A stretch of 64,000 nt of DNA from Anaerobutyricum hallii (lineage in GTDB: Bacteria; Bacillota; Clostridia; Lachnospirales; Lachnospiraceae), in the NCBI RefSeq assembly GCF_900209925.1, contig NZ_LT907978.1, positions 1,671,219 through 1,735,218 on the forward strand. The letters run 5' to 3'. The notes below the pieces were generated by a model. The model worked only from the letters and a program-made list of their open reading frames with translations. It did not search any database and was not told the origin of the DNA. Position 1 is the stretch's first letter, and the number at the start of each line of letters is the position of its first letter. This document shows, piece after piece, positions 7,500 through 15,858 of the stretch. Both the position numbers and the translations under genes were made by a program.

Positions 7500-8489
7500 T
7501 TATTGCATGCTCCTTTCCAAATCTCTTTGTTCCATCCAGTCCTCAAATTCATCCCGACAGATCCTTACTCGACTGCCAACTTTTATTACTGTGAACTTCC
7601 CTTTATCCGCCCACTTGTTAATCATGCTTCTGCTGACCTTTGCCAGATAGGAAGCTTCATCAAAAGTAAGATATTTTATATTTCCATTGCTTCCTCGTAT
7701 TCCGGTTTGTGATAATTTCTTCCGCCGGAAATTAGCCAGGGCAATATTCTGTTCCTGTGCAAGTTCTTCATAATCATTCGATGGATCCAGCTTATAACGG
7801 TCCTGACCTTCCAGGAATTTTTGAAAACTCTCTTTTGTGATCCTTTTCTTTTCTGCAATCACAATGAATTCAAAAAAATGACTATACTTCGGATTATCAA
7901 GAATTGTATATACTGCGCTTCTGGTTGTTCCAAGCAGCTGTGCCATCTCAGGCATCGTAATAGTTGCATTTTCCAAAAGAGCGTCTTTTTTTCTGTCTTC
8001 CTTTGTTCGATACCGGGACTGGCTTTTATACCAATTCTGAAAAGATTCTTTTGGTATTCGTTTCCAGTAATCGACAATAACAGCTTCCATTTGATTTTTC
8101 TTGAGTAAATCATAAACAAGATATTCATCAACACCCAACAGATCCGCGACTTCCTTAACAGAATAGGACCAGGATTTCAATTCTTTCCCCGGTTCTTCTC
8201 CGGTAACTTTATGGTATTTAATCTGATTGGCATACCATTTTTCAAAGCTGGCAATATTGATTCGTATCTTTCCGGCAATCTCTTTAGATTCAAAAACATT
8301 TTTATGCACCAGCCAGTATCGATCTGTCTTTTTTAATCCCAGCAGCTTTCCCATTTCCGGCACGGTCATCCAGGTTCTCTTTTGTGTCGGACGCCGTTTG
8401 TAAGGACTGTCTTCTGATATCTTTGAAATGATCTCTTCTACATCGTCCATTTCCGGAACTTCTTTTTGTTTCATAATTGCTGTTGCCAT
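7500..8489 (-). CDS. Multi-HTH DNA-binding protein (excisionase-like, four tandem HTH_17 units)
   Basis: 329 residues made of four excisionase/MerR-like HTH units, each roughly of the form (T/S)(V/M)xE(M/V)AxLLG...K(E)SF..W. They lie at about residues 40-87 (WMTVPEMGKLLGL), 107-155 (YSVKEVADLLGV), 176-230 (ITMPEMAQLLGT) and 272-322 (LTFDEASYLAKVS). Tandem HTH_17 proteins next to integrases normally bend DNA at the attachment site or regulate int/xis. It is directly upstream of int and downstream of the small xis-like gene. An exact excision role is inferred from context. Confidence 0.82.
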   Translation of the reverse strand: MATAIMKQKEVPEMDDVEEIISKISEDSPYKRRPTQKRTWMTVPEMGKLLGLKKTDRYWLVHKNVFESKEIAGKIRINIASFEKWYANQIKYHKVTGEEPGKELKSWSYSVKEVADLLGVDEYLVYDLLKKNQMEAVIVDYWKRIPKESFQNWYKSQSRYRTKEDRKKDALLENATITMPEMAQLLGTTRSAVYTILDNPKYSHFFEFIVIAEKKRITKESFQKFLEGQDRYKLDPSNDYEELAQEQNIALANFRRKKLSQTGIRGSNGNIKYLTFDEASYLAKVSRSMINKWADKGKFTVIKVGSRVRICRDEFEDWMEQRDLERSMQ

Positions 8490-8607
8490 TTATTCTTCAC
8501 TTCCTGTCTTTTTTAGTGTTAGTGTTTTTTCTTATATCATATCTCAAATCCAGATAAAAATTTAGGATGTCGATGCAGACAAAATCTGCCTGATCAACAC
8601 CCTGTTT

Positions 8608-8784
8608 TTATTGTTCCAAGTTATCGAGCCAGTCATCGAAACTCTTCTTAGAGATGCGATACTTTCCGCCATCCAACTGGATCCACCGGAATTCCTTTTT
8701 CTTTAAAAGGTTATAAATAGTAGGTCTGCTGACTCCTAAGATTTCCTGTAACTCTTGAACTGTATAACATCTTTTTTCTGACAT
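8608..8784 (-). CDS. Small excisionase-like HTH protein (58 aa)
   Basis: A 58-residue frame starting MSEKRCYTVQELQEILGVS with the classic HTH_17/Xis fold (IYNLLKKKEFRW, then GGKYRISKKSFDDWL). GAGGATAAAG precedes the ATG. It is first in the xis-HTH-int operon, 42-48 bp downstream of 41-bp motif copy A. Proteins of this type act as recombination directionality factors that favour excision. Family is firm; function inferred. Confidence 0.85.
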   Translation of the reverse strand: MSEKRCYTVQELQEILGVSRPTIYNLLKKKEFRWIQLDGGKYRISKKSFDDWLDNLEQ

Positions 8785-8825
8785 TTCTTTATCCTCTTTT
8801 CTTTGAAATATGAAAGAAAAATTAT

Positions 8826-8866
8826 CCCTTCATATAACGAAACGCTCAGAGCATGTTTTACAGTGG
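8826..8866 (-). promoter_or_regulatory. 41-bp ICE motif, copy A (upstream of xis-int)
   Basis: Minus strand reads CCACTGTAAAACATGCTC, then TGAGCGTTTCGTTATAT, then GAAGGG. It is nearly identical to copies at 11041, 62341 and 63405, all oriented toward ICE genes. TGTAAAAC and CGTTATAT are spaced like -35/-10 elements. The xis-like start is under 50 bp further on. Confidence 0.75.
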
Positions 8867-9048
8867 TCAAAAGCAAATTTTTTTACTTTTTTCTTACGAG
8901 TTTTCTTTAATGCAACTCGTAACATTAGATTTTTACATTTTTCATGAAATTAAGTAAAGAAAAAGAGCATATGGAATTGAATCCATACACTCTATGATTA
9001 CTGGAACTTTATTTCATTTTTAATTCAACAAACTTGAATTTGACTTGC

Positions 9049-9372
9049 CTATTTTCTTAAAATCTCATGTGGCGCTTCTATTTCATTTGCCAAGGTATGC
9101 TCTGTTAATTCTGACATCAATTTCAATTTTTTATTAATCAATGATCGCATACAATTAGGAACATGTTCCTGATGCGCTCTGTGGATTGCTACACATTCCT
9201 TACAGTTTCCGTGATAACGACAGGCTTTCAGGCAAGGACAGTGATCTTTGTCTTTATACTCCTTACGAAATTCCGCTGCAAATTCTTCTTGCAATCTCAG
9301 CCCCTCGACACGGTTTCCCTTATGAAATTCTACCATTGCATCCAGTTCTTTCTGGTTCCCTTCAATCTTCAT
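9049..9372 (-). CDS. Small Cys/His-rich protein
   Basis: 107 residues from ATG 9370-9372 (GGAGG upstream; the longer frame lacks one). The centre carries a dense metal-ligand pattern CPCxxxCxxHGxCxxCxxxH, then PNC, likely one or two zinc sites or an Fe-S site, in an otherwise charged helical protein. Such proteins are common in Lachnospiraceae mobile DNA, but I know no function. First of four minus-strand cargo genes that each have the AAATCGGGATT motif beside them. Confidence 0.7.
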   Translation of the reverse strand: MKIEGNQKELDAMVEFHKGNRVEGLRLQEEFAAEFRKEYKDKDHCPCLKACRYHGNCKECVAIHRAHQEHVPNCMRSLINKKLKLMSELTEHTLANEIEAPHEILRK

Positions 9373-9464
9373 GTTATTATAGCGCCTCCATTTCAACTAT
9401 TCCTCATTTTCTGATAAATCCCGATTTTTCGTTCTCTGCGACTTCCCAATAAACGGGAAGTTGG

Positions 9465-9992
9465 TTACTTCTTGTAATTCATTTTCTTACTTAACACCCC
9501 AAACAAAGCCAATAAAAATATTCCAATTCCAAGCAATACGCCAGCCACTTTCATTAATTCATTGTTTGTATACCCTGTATCCGGAAGAATCCCATACTTG
9601 TAATAAGAATAACTAACATGGTCTGTGGTATATGCAGCTATGGAATCTCCTACATTATATTCCGAATATACAAATCCCGGTACTTGCATTCGCTTGTGAT
9701 AATCATTCACTTTTCCATTGTTGTAGTAGAAGAAATAATTCTGAGATATCGTATCAACCGAAGCATCTTCAGCCCTTTTACCTGTAATCACAATATCCTC
9801 CATATAGTAATCTTCTCCCAGTACCATCTCTTCCATTTGTGTATTAAATGCTTTAGATGTCAAAAGTATATTTATCCAGACTGTAATGAAAGCTATACTT
9901 AAAATAATGAAACAAATCCAAAACAAAATTTTCTTTTGATTTCCAGTTAATATTTCTTTTGATTCTTTGTGCTCAACCAATTTATTACTCAT
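9465..9992 (-). CDS. Two-pass membrane protein of unknown function
   Basis: 175 residues. Transmembrane helices near residues 22-45 (ILFWICFIILSIAFITVWI) and 148-168 (VAGVLLGIGIFLLALFGVL) bracket a polar extracytoplasmic segment rich in Tyr and acidic residues. The tail ends in Lys (SKKMNYKK). No family recognised. Cargo between the integrase module and the mobilisation operon; in the same direction as the SdpI-like and acetyltransferase genes. Confidence 0.65.
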   Translation of the reverse strand: MSNKLVEHKESKEILTGNQKKILFWICFIILSIAFITVWINILLTSKAFNTQMEEMVLGEDYYMEDIVITGKRAEDASVDTISQNYFFYYNNGKVNDYHKRMQVPGFVYSEYNVGDSIAAYTTDHVSYSYYKYGILPDTGYTNNELMKVAGVLLGIGIFLLALFGVLSKKMNYKK

Positions 9993-10102
9993 TCCATAAT
10001 ACCTCTAAAGTACTTTTTCCTTCTTCCTTCCCTTCGTCCAAGAAGTGTATCTCACTCAAAGAACTCGGTCAATCCCGATTTCTCAGTTTCAAAAAATGGC
10101 AT

Positions 10103-10480
10103 TTATCGTCTTGTTCCATTCTTATCAAAATTCTTTTTTAATGCTATTTCTGTTGGGAGAATAGACCCAATTAAAGGAATAAGTTGAACACCACAGATAA
10201 TTCCTCCTATACTCCCAACACAATCTTCATTTTTTCCAATCACTAAAAGCATGAATATTACTGTTATCGGCAACATAACCATTCCACAGACATACCAGAC
10301 TTTACCACAATATTTATGAGCAAATTCCCATGTGTCTTTGTTCTTCATAGACATCGAAGTCCGATATCCAAATACTGAATTTATTTCCTTTGGAGCCTTT
10401 TTCATAAAATATCTTCCAAAACCAATCATCGTAAAAGGAAGAAGCAAATCCATAATCAACATAAAAATCCAAAACCCCAT
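10103..10480 (-). CDS. SdpI-family-like small membrane protein
   Basis: 125 residues with three hydrophobic helices and the loop NSVFGYRTSMSMKNKDTWEFAHKYCGK, close to the SdpI/YhfL consensus (N...GYRT..S..N...W..AN). In Bacillus, SdpI gives immunity to the SdpC toxin and controls a repressor; many homologues have no known partner and none is visible here. An AAAGGAGG site precedes the start. Confidence 0.75.
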   Translation of the reverse strand: MGFWIFMLIMDLLLPFTMIGFGRYFMKKAPKEINSVFGYRTSMSMKNKDTWEFAHKYCGKVWYVCGMVMLPITVIFMLLVIGKNEDCVGSIGGIICGVQLIPLIGSILPTEIALKKNFDKNGTRR

Positions 10481-10511
10481 TGTAAACCTCCTTTACTACA
10501 AATCCCGATTT

Positions 10512-10937
10512 CTATTTTCGTTTCCATAGCATAGTGTACTCTTTTTCACCAGTAGCTTCATCCAAGCCTTCACATTGAATAATGAACGCTTCTCTTTGGT
10601 AAAAAGAAATTGCTCTGGCATTCTTCTGGTATACATTTAATCGTAAGCTAACTTTTTTATCCTTAACATAATCTAATAAAAGCTTACCTATGCCACATGA
10701 CTGCATTTCATCGGAGACAAAAATACCTTCTATATATTTATCATTTAGTCCTACAAATCCTTGTATCATTTTATCTGCTTCAAACACATAAACTTCGTAT
10801 TGTGACATCATTTCTTTTACTAATTCATAATTACTTTTCCAGTATTGATTGGAAATAAAATAATGTGCTTTCAGATTTGTCTTTAACCATATGTCAGCAA
10901 CTCTATCGATATCTCCGTTCAGCAACTTTCTAATCAT
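10512..10937 (-). CDS. GNAT-family N-acetyltransferase
   Basis: 141 residues from ATG 10935-10937. The GNAT fold is recognisable from the start (IRKLLNGDIDRVADIWLKTN) through motif A (VSDEMQSCGIGKLLLDYVK, the acetyl-CoA loop QSCGIGK) to the C-terminal NVYQKNARAISFYQREAF. Transfers an acetyl group to an amine; the RimI/YjdJ-like subgroup is likely, substrate unknown. An upstream TTG would add six residues without a better ribosome site. Confidence 0.85.
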   Translation of the reverse strand: MIRKLLNGDIDRVADIWLKTNLKAHYFISNQYWKSNYELVKEMMSQYEVYVFEADKMIQGFVGLNDKYIEGIFVSDEMQSCGIGKLLLDYVKDKKVSLRLNVYQKNARAISFYQREAFIIQCEGLDEATGEKEYTMLWKRK

Positions 10938-11040
10938 AACAAATTTTCTCCACAACTACATCCTTTATGCTTTTCTCTTTTTTTCATTCTATCACAAGCT
11001 CACCATTAATCATCATTTTTTTGATATTTTTTCTTTTCCC

Positions 11041-11081
11041 CCACTGTAAAACAGTCTCTGAGCGTTTCGTTATATAGAGGG
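11041..11081 (+). promoter_or_regulatory. 41-bp ICE motif, copy B (upstream of mob operon)
   Basis: Plus strand reads CCACTGTAAAACAGTCTC, then TGAGCGTTTCGTTATAT, then AGAGGG. This is the only copy on the plus strand, and the mob operon is the only ICE module on the plus strand. It is about 240 bp upstream of the MobC start. Confidence 0.75.
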
Positions 11082-11318
11082 GTACACATACAGAGCAAGA
11101 TCCACCCATGTTTAACAGTATTGCCGATTGGCATCCTGTCATCCTATGGGATTTATCTTGATGGGGATCTCCCCATACCCTCTTCATAACAGACGTTTCA
11201 CTTGTCTGTTGGTTCCACCTAAAGGTGTTCACAGCACTACTTCTAATATCGGAAGGGACAGCCGATATTAAAATACGTGACTCCCGGTGGGAGGAATAGT
11301 CGTAGCGAAAGGAGGAAT
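11082..11318 (+). other. Structured leader / candidate oriT upstream of mobC
   Basis: A gene-free stretch packed with inverted repeats: TGCC-GGCA (11122-11133), ATGGGGA/TCCCCAT (11161-11176), AACAGAC/GTCTGTT (11188-11210), AATATCGG/CCGATATT (11245-11269) and CTCCC/GGGAG (11281-11293). Directly upstream of mobC and the relaxase gene is where the origin of transfer usually lies in this family. I cannot place a nick site. Confidence 0.5.
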
Positions 11319-11705
11319 ATGAGAACAGAAAACAAAGATAAAGAACTAAATCACAGACATTTTGTTGCAGTACGACTGACAGATGTCGAACTCAATTTGC
11401 TGGATCAAGGAGCTGCTTGTTTTTCAATCTCACGATCTGAATATCTGAGAAAACTTCTGCTTGAGAAGCAAATCAATCATCAGATTGAAGTTGTTGCAGA
11501 CATGAACGATCTCAGAAAACTGGTCAGTGAATATGGAAAGATCGGATCGAATCTCAATCAGATCGCCAAGCATTTTAACAGTGGTGGTAGTCAGTCACGT
11601 GCTATAGAAAATGAAATCCATCAGTGCATCACTGACTTATTTCAGCTGAGAAAAGAAGTACTGAAACTGGCAGGTGGTATGAATGGCAATCGTAAAGCAT
11701 ATTAA
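11319..11705 (+). CDS. MobC-like relaxosome accessory protein
   Basis: 128 residues from ATG 11319 (GGAGG at 11311). The N terminus is an RHH-like DNA-binding region (FVAVRLTDVELNLLDQGA...ISRSEYLRKLLLE). The C-terminal part has the MobC signature YGKIGSNLNQIAKHFNSGG. Such proteins bind oriT and help the relaxase nick it. Its stop overlaps the relaxase start by 23 bp, so the two are translationally coupled. Confidence 0.88.
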   Translation: MRTENKDKELNHRHFVAVRLTDVELNLLDQGAACFSISRSEYLRKLLLEKQINHQIEVVADMNDLRKLVSEYGKIGSNLNQIAKHFNSGGSQSRAIENEIHQCITDLFQLRKEVLKLAGGMNGNRKAY

Positions 11706-13236
11706 AAGCAGAAATGCAAATTACTCATCTGCTATCAATTATCTTCTGTTTGAACACGATGAGAAAACCGGAAAAAAGATTGTAGATGAATCTGGTCGAA
11801 GCATCCTTCGAAAAGAATTTTATATGGATGGGCTGAACTGTGATCCGATGTCTTTTGACAAGGAATGTGAACTGACAAATGCTTATTTTCACAAGAATAA
11901 GAAACGTGCAGATATCAAAAGTCACCACTACATTATCAGCTACGATCCAGCCGATGTTACAGAAAATGGACTTACCGGACCAATAGCACAAGCAATCAGT
12001 TTGGAACTTGCAAAGCAGATGTTTCCTGGATATCAGGCACTGGTGGTTACTCATACTGACGGTCACAATGAGTCCGGAAATATCCATACCCACATCGTCA
12101 TAAACAGTGTGAGGAAGACTGCAGTGGAAAGGCAGCCGTATATGGATAAGCCACATGAGGAAGCTGCCGGTTACAAGCATCGTTCCACCGATAAATTCAT
12201 GAACGCATTCAAGAAAACAGTCATGGAACGGTGTCAACAAGAAGGATTTCACCAGATAGATCTTCTTGTTCCAGCTGAAAGAAAAACTACTCAAAAAGAA
12301 TATATAGCACAGAAACATGGTCAGCAAAAACTGGATGAAATCAATCAGAAAATTATCGAAGATGGTCTCAAACCAACATCCGCCGTGTTCCTTACACAGA
12401 AAGAATATTTGCGAAATGCGATTGATGAATGCGCTGCCACATCCAATAGTTTTGATGAATTCCAATCCAAACTTCTGGAACAATTTCAGATCTCTGTGAT
12501 TGAGCATCGTGGCAGATACAGCTATCTTCATCCTGATCGACAGAAGCGGATTACTGAACGTGCACTGGGAACACGATATGGAAAAGCACACCTGGAACAG
12601 ACCTTCTTACGCAAGGATCCATTGGCCATCCTCTATGTCAGATCTCACCTGCGCCTGGTTGTAAATCTCCAGACAAATGTGAAAGCAATGCAGAGCCCAG
12701 CCTATGCTCATCGGGTAAAACTTACTAATCTGCAGCAAATGGCAAATACCATTATCTATGTGCAGGAACATGGATTTGATACGCAGTCAGATCTGAAAAA
12801 TACACTGCTTGCATCAAAGCAGGAACTGAAGGAAATGCAGACACAGTTTGCTCAGCATCGGTCCGATCTAAGGATCCTCAAAGATCAGATCCGTTATACC
12901 GGCCAGTACTATGCAAATAAAGAAGTTTATTCCCAATTTTCAAAAGCAAAGTACAAAGGAAAATACCGAAAAGAACATGCGAAGGAAATTCAGAAATATG
13001 AAGAAGCCAGAGATTGGCTGAGATCCTTTTATCAGGATGGAAAGATGACAAGCCTAAAAACTCTGACTTTACAAAAAGAAAAACTGCAACAGCAGATAGC
13101 TTCCGAAGAAGAAGCAATAAGCAGCTTGAAAGAAAAATTAAAAAATCTGGATACTGCCGATCAGAATGTTGATGCCATTCTTCAGATGCAGATTCCAGAA
13201 CCAGTGAGATCAAAAACCAAAGATCTCGAACGATAA
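11683..13236 (+). CDS. MOBP-type relaxase (Relaxase/mobilisation nuclease domain)
   Basis: 517 residues. The relaxase domain is N-terminal: a candidate catalytic Tyr in NYSSAINYLLFE (residues 13-24) and the metal-binding HTDGHNESGNIHTH motif (HxDxxH...HxH, about residues 124-137). The second half is a long helical, coiled-coil region. It would nick oriT, attach to the 5' end and pilot the strand through the type IV channel with the VirD4 protein encoded at 53.8-55.6 kb. Overlaps mobC. Confidence 0.92.
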   Translation: MAIVKHIKSRNANYSSAINYLLFEHDEKTGKKIVDESGRSILRKEFYMDGLNCDPMSFDKECELTNAYFHKNKKRADIKSHHYIISYDPADVTENGLTGPIAQAISLELAKQMFPGYQALVVTHTDGHNESGNIHTHIVINSVRKTAVERQPYMDKPHEEAAGYKHRSTDKFMNAFKKTVMERCQQEGFHQIDLLVPAERKTTQKEYIAQKHGQQKLDEINQKIIEDGLKPTSAVFLTQKEYLRNAIDECAATSNSFDEFQSKLLEQFQISVIEHRGRYSYLHPDRQKRITERALGTRYGKAHLEQTFLRKDPLAILYVRSHLRLVVNLQTNVKAMQSPAYAHRVKLTNLQQMANTIIYVQEHGFDTQSDLKNTLLASKQELKEMQTQFAQHRSDLRILKDQIRYTGQYYANKEVYSQFSKAKYKGKYRKEHAKEIQKYEEARDWLRSFYQDGKMTSLKTLTLQKEKLQQQIASEEEAISSLKEKLKNLDTADQNVDAILQMQIPEPVRSKTKDLER

Positions 13237-13265
13237 CTATCACAAAACAAAGGAGGAACTATCAC

Positions 13266-13592
13266 ATGACACAAGAAGAATTTAATGTTGTATTTGAACT
13301 TCAGATGAGAAAATGTGCCGATATTCTGGCACATAAAAAGAAAGAATATACCGGTGACAATATTGATCGCCTCAGTGCATTCAAGATTGCTGCCGCTTTA
13401 CAGAACTGTGATCCAAAAGCAGCACTGGCTGGTATGATGTCGAAACATGTCGTATCCCTTTACGATATGTGTTATTCCACTCTGTTACATTTTGATATGG
13501 AACAGTGGGATGAAAAGATTACAGACTGCATCAATTATCTGATCCTTTTAAAAGCTCTGGTAAAGGAGGAACAGGCCTATGGATCACATTGA
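13266..13592 (+). CDS. DUF1599/Nmad1-like protein
   Basis: 108 residues, all helical. The pattern KKKEYTGDNIDRLSAFKIAAAL...AALAGMMSKHVVSLYDM...WDEKITDCINYLILLKALV matches small phage proteins of the DUF1599 group, which has been linked to nucleotide modification. GGAGG at the right distance from ATG 13266. It overlaps the ThyX gene by 14 bp, and dUTPase follows, so a role in deoxynucleotide metabolism is plausible. The name rests on recalled similarity. Confidence 0.65.
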   Translation: MTQEEFNVVFELQMRKCADILAHKKKEYTGDNIDRLSAFKIAAALQNCDPKAALAGMMSKHVVSLYDMCYSTLLHFDMEQWDEKITDCINYLILLKALVKEEQAYGSH

Positions 13593-14358
13593 AACAGCCA
13601 TCTTGAACTGCTATGGGATCCGGGAAGCAGAACAGAATATGGTCTTTGCTGCCAGGCTCACACAACACGGTCATACGATCCAGAACATGGCAGATCTGAT
13701 GGATCTTTACCATCAATCCTACAGTCAGAAGACCGTAGAAAACATTGCAGGACTTCCCCATCCAACAGTACAGAAATTCATGGTCATTACCGTGGCTGTT
13801 GTTGGTGCAAGCAGACGCTTCCTGGCACAGATCACAAGGCATCAGAACGAAGTAAAGTACATGAGTGCATCTCTGCAGTACAGCAATTATTCCAGTCATG
13901 CTGCATTTGCTATTCCATATGGAATCATGAAAGCAGATAAAGAAATCCAGGATATTTACAAGAAAAGCTGTCAGTCAGATCTGGATCATTATGCAGAGCT
14001 TTGTACCTTAGGCATTGATCATGATTCAGCCGGATATGCTACACCTCAGGGACTTCGAAACGTACTGATCATCAGTGCAACACCTTACCAGTGGAAACAT
14101 ATGATCGGCCAGAGAACCTGCAGAAGAAATACGGATGAAACCAGGATCGTGATGCTCTATATCTGGCAAAGATTGTACAAATTAAGCCCGATTCTTTTTG
14201 CACCGGATCTGACCGGTCCATTCTGTCAAAGAGGAAGCTGTATGGAAAAACAGATGTCCTGCCAGAATCCTATTTCGAAACTTTGGATGCCGTCAGATAT
14301 TTTAAAAACTGATTATCCATTGCTCATCAGGAAGGAGGTGAGCAACCATAAAGATTAA
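13579..14358 (+). CDS. thyX: FAD-dependent thymidylate synthase family protein (ThyX-like)
   Basis: 259 residues. ThyX turns dUMP into dTMP with methylene-tetrahydrofolate and FAD. The ThyX motif region is QITRHQNEVKYMSASLQYS, where the usual RHRxxSxNExSxR is altered: Gln follows RH and the Ser/Arg spacing differs. Later QRTCRRNTDETR matches the C-terminal substrate-binding segment. The divergent signature suggests either a Firmicutes mobile-element subfamily or altered chemistry on dUMP. Co-translated with the DUF1599-like gene before it and overlapping dut after it. Confidence 0.8.
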   Translation: MDHIETAILNCYGIREAEQNMVFAARLTQHGHTIQNMADLMDLYHQSYSQKTVENIAGLPHPTVQKFMVITVAVVGASRRFLAQITRHQNEVKYMSASLQYSNYSSHAAFAIPYGIMKADKEIQDIYKKSCQSDLDHYAELCTLGIDHDSAGYATPQGLRNVLIISATPYQWKHMIGQRTCRRNTDETRIVMLYIWQRLYKLSPILFAPDLTGPFCQRGSCMEKQMSCQNPISKLWMPSDILKTDYPLLIRKEVSNHKD

Positions 14359-14761
14359 ACTGATTGACTTTGGTCTGAAAGCAGATCATCATCCCTTCCG
14401 GCCACATGAAAATGATGCCGGTGCTGATGTATTCATGCCTTATGATTGCGTATTAAAACCAGGTGAGGTTGCAAGAATTCCACTTGGATTCGGTCTCATC
14501 ATACCGGATGGATTTGCCGGATATGTCTTTCCACGAAGTAGCATGGCAGCAAAAGGACTGGTATGCGAACTTCCACCGATCGACTCCGGTTACCGTGGTG
14601 AGATCCATGCCATTATCAGCAACGTAAGCATATCTTCTCAGACCATTCATAAAGACACACGCGTCGGTCAGCTGGTGATTACACCGGTCGTGATTGCAGA
14701 CTTTGTCCTGGACCTTGGTGAAGAACGAGGAACCGGGTCATTCGGAAGCACAGGAGAATAA
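14348..14761 (+). CDS. dut: dUTPase, probably starting at ATA
   Basis: About 137 residues; hydrolyses dUTP to dUMP. All five trimeric-dUTPase motifs are present: NDAGADVF, PRSSMAAKGL, IDSGYRGEIHAII, RVGQLVI and RGTGSFGSTG. The first motif lies upstream of the first ATG (14435), so the gene must start earlier. GGAGG (14335-14339) sits eight bases before an in-frame ATA at 14348, giving IKIKLIDFGLKADHH, the normal N terminus. No ATG, GTG or TTG fits. It overlaps thyX by 11 bp, which could feed dUMP to ThyX. Confidence 0.88.
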   Translation: MKIKLIDFGLKADHHPFRPHENDAGADVFMPYDCVLKPGEVARIPLGFGLIIPDGFAGYVFPRSSMAAKGLVCELPPIDSGYRGEIHAIISNVSISSQTIHKDTRVGQLVITPVVIADFVLDLGEERGTGSFGSTGE

Positions 14762-14765
14762 TACT

Positions 14766-15044
14766 ATGATTACATTTGGAAGAAAATTAAAACACTTAAG
14801 ACAGAAAAATCATCTCACCCAGAAAGAACTCGGCATAGCTGTCGGATTTTCTGACAGCTGTGCTGATGTCCGGATTGCTCAGTACGAAAGCGATGTCCGA
14901 ACACCGAAAGAAGATCTTATGAAACTCTTCGCATCAACACTCGGCGTTCCAGTTGAACTCTTTACCGTACCGGTACTCTCAGAACCCAGGGAGTATGAGG
15001 CGGCGGAATATTGGAGGTATGAATTAGGGGCGGAACTAGATTAA
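14766..15044 (+). CDS. Xre-family HTH regulator
   Basis: 92 residues from ATG 14766 (AGGAG upstream). The HTH is at residues 3-60 (FGRKLKHLRQKNHLTQKELGIAVGFSDSCADVRIAQYESDVRTP), the short C terminus is acidic. Last gene of the mobilisation operon before a strong terminator. It may control the operon; no target site identified. Confidence 0.85.
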   Translation: MITFGRKLKHLRQKNHLTQKELGIAVGFSDSCADVRIAQYESDVRTPKEDLMKLFASTLGVPVELFTVPVLSEPREYEAAEYWRYELGAELD

Positions 15045-15062
15045 TTGTCATAATACTGAAAT

Positions 15063-15095
15063 GAGGCAACGGATTTTCCGTTGCCTCGCTTTTAT
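15063..15095 (+). terminator. Terminator of the mob operon
   Basis: GAGGCAACGGA pairs perfectly with TCCGTTGCCTC around a TTT loop, followed by GCTTTT. Lies 20 bp after the Xre stop. Confidence 0.88.
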
Positions 15096-15174
15096 CATTT
15101 TGAGGGTAATTGAAAATATCCTCCTGTGTTGAGCAATCCTCTTTTTCTGCGCTTTATCTGCATATCTATATATT

Positions 15175-15606
15175 TCATTTTATTTCTGTTCCATCGATAA
15201 AAAGCACATATTTATCCGGATTATGAACAATATCATAATCTTTTCCATATTCAATCGGTCTAAATTCTATCTGCATAATGGATTTTCCATTTTCGATATC
15301 TTCTTTCCAAGAATATACGGTCATATCAAGGCTGGTTGCATATCCATGATCTGTAGAAAATTTTATTGAATGAAATGAATTCTCTTTGTACATTTTTAAA
15401 AGCAGTCTTGCAAATGCTTCTTTTTTATCAGAAATGTTTTTTCTGTTAGCAACTACTGTAAGATTCTCATCTCTATTCATAGAAAAACTGCCAACTACAT
15501 CTGGCTCACCTTCTTTATACTTTAATAAGCTTTTCCCAATTATCATTCCAACAATAATCGAAAAAACGATAGCAACAAATACAAGTGTTATATTTTTTTT
15601 ATTCAT
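15175..15606 (-). CDS. Membrane-anchored protein of unknown function
   Basis: 143 residues. One N-terminal helix (ITLVFVAIVFSIIVGMIIG, residues 6-24), then a soluble extracytoplasmic domain with mixed strands. No lipobox and no family recognised. TAAGGAAC precedes the ATG. Stand-alone gene between the mob operon and the restriction island, pointing against the mob operon. Confidence 0.6.
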   Translation of the reverse strand: MNKKNITLVFVAIVFSIIVGMIIGKSLLKYKEGEPDVVGSFSMNRDENLTVVANRKNISDKKEAFARLLLKMYKENSFHSIKFSTDHGYATSLDMTVYSWKEDIENGKSIMQIEFRPIEYGKDYDIVHNPDKYVLFIDGTEIK

Positions 15607-15724
15607 TTTATTAAGTTCCTTAGAGTTATATATAAGTCTTTAGAACTACTATATCATATTATTTCACGTTAAACCAAATAAAAAAAGAAGAGCAATAAGC
15701 CCTTCCATCTTCTTATTCACGTAT

Positions 15725-15846
15725 TTATTCCACCAATGCTCTCACTGCATTGATAATTCTCTGTTGCTTTTCTTTCGGTAGTTTCTCTATCATTTCAGAT
15801 AATTCATTCGTAACACCAGTAACCGAATGTGTCACAACATCAATCA
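15725..15846 (-). pseudogene. C-terminal remnant of an Xre-type regulator
   Basis: About 40 codons, ending NELSEMIEKLPKEKQQRIINAV...LVE, the typical dimerisation tail of small HTH regulators. The HTH itself and any start are gone: the frame meets a stop just upstream at about 15856, beside the hairpin element at 15859. This suggests the left edge of the inserted restriction island. Confidence 0.5.
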
Positions 15847-15858
15847 ATATAAACTAGA

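Larger units (their letters stand above)
9417..10511 (-). repeat. Three intergenic copies of AAATCGGGATT
   Basis: The 11-mer (minus strand) occurs at 9427-9417, 10081-10071 and 10511-10501. Each lies in one of the three spaces between the four consecutive cargo genes, on the 3' side of a gene. No such copy was noticed elsewhere. Purpose unknown; see findings. Confidence 0.55.

Noticed and set aside
10984-11232. 82-codon minus-strand frame
   Set aside because: Lies over motif B and the hairpin-rich mob leader and has no ribosome site or protein-like composition.
11725-12591. 288-codon minus-strand frame opposite the ICE relaxase gene
   Set aside because: Cys/Phe-rich shadow with no known motif; the opposite strand is a clear relaxase.
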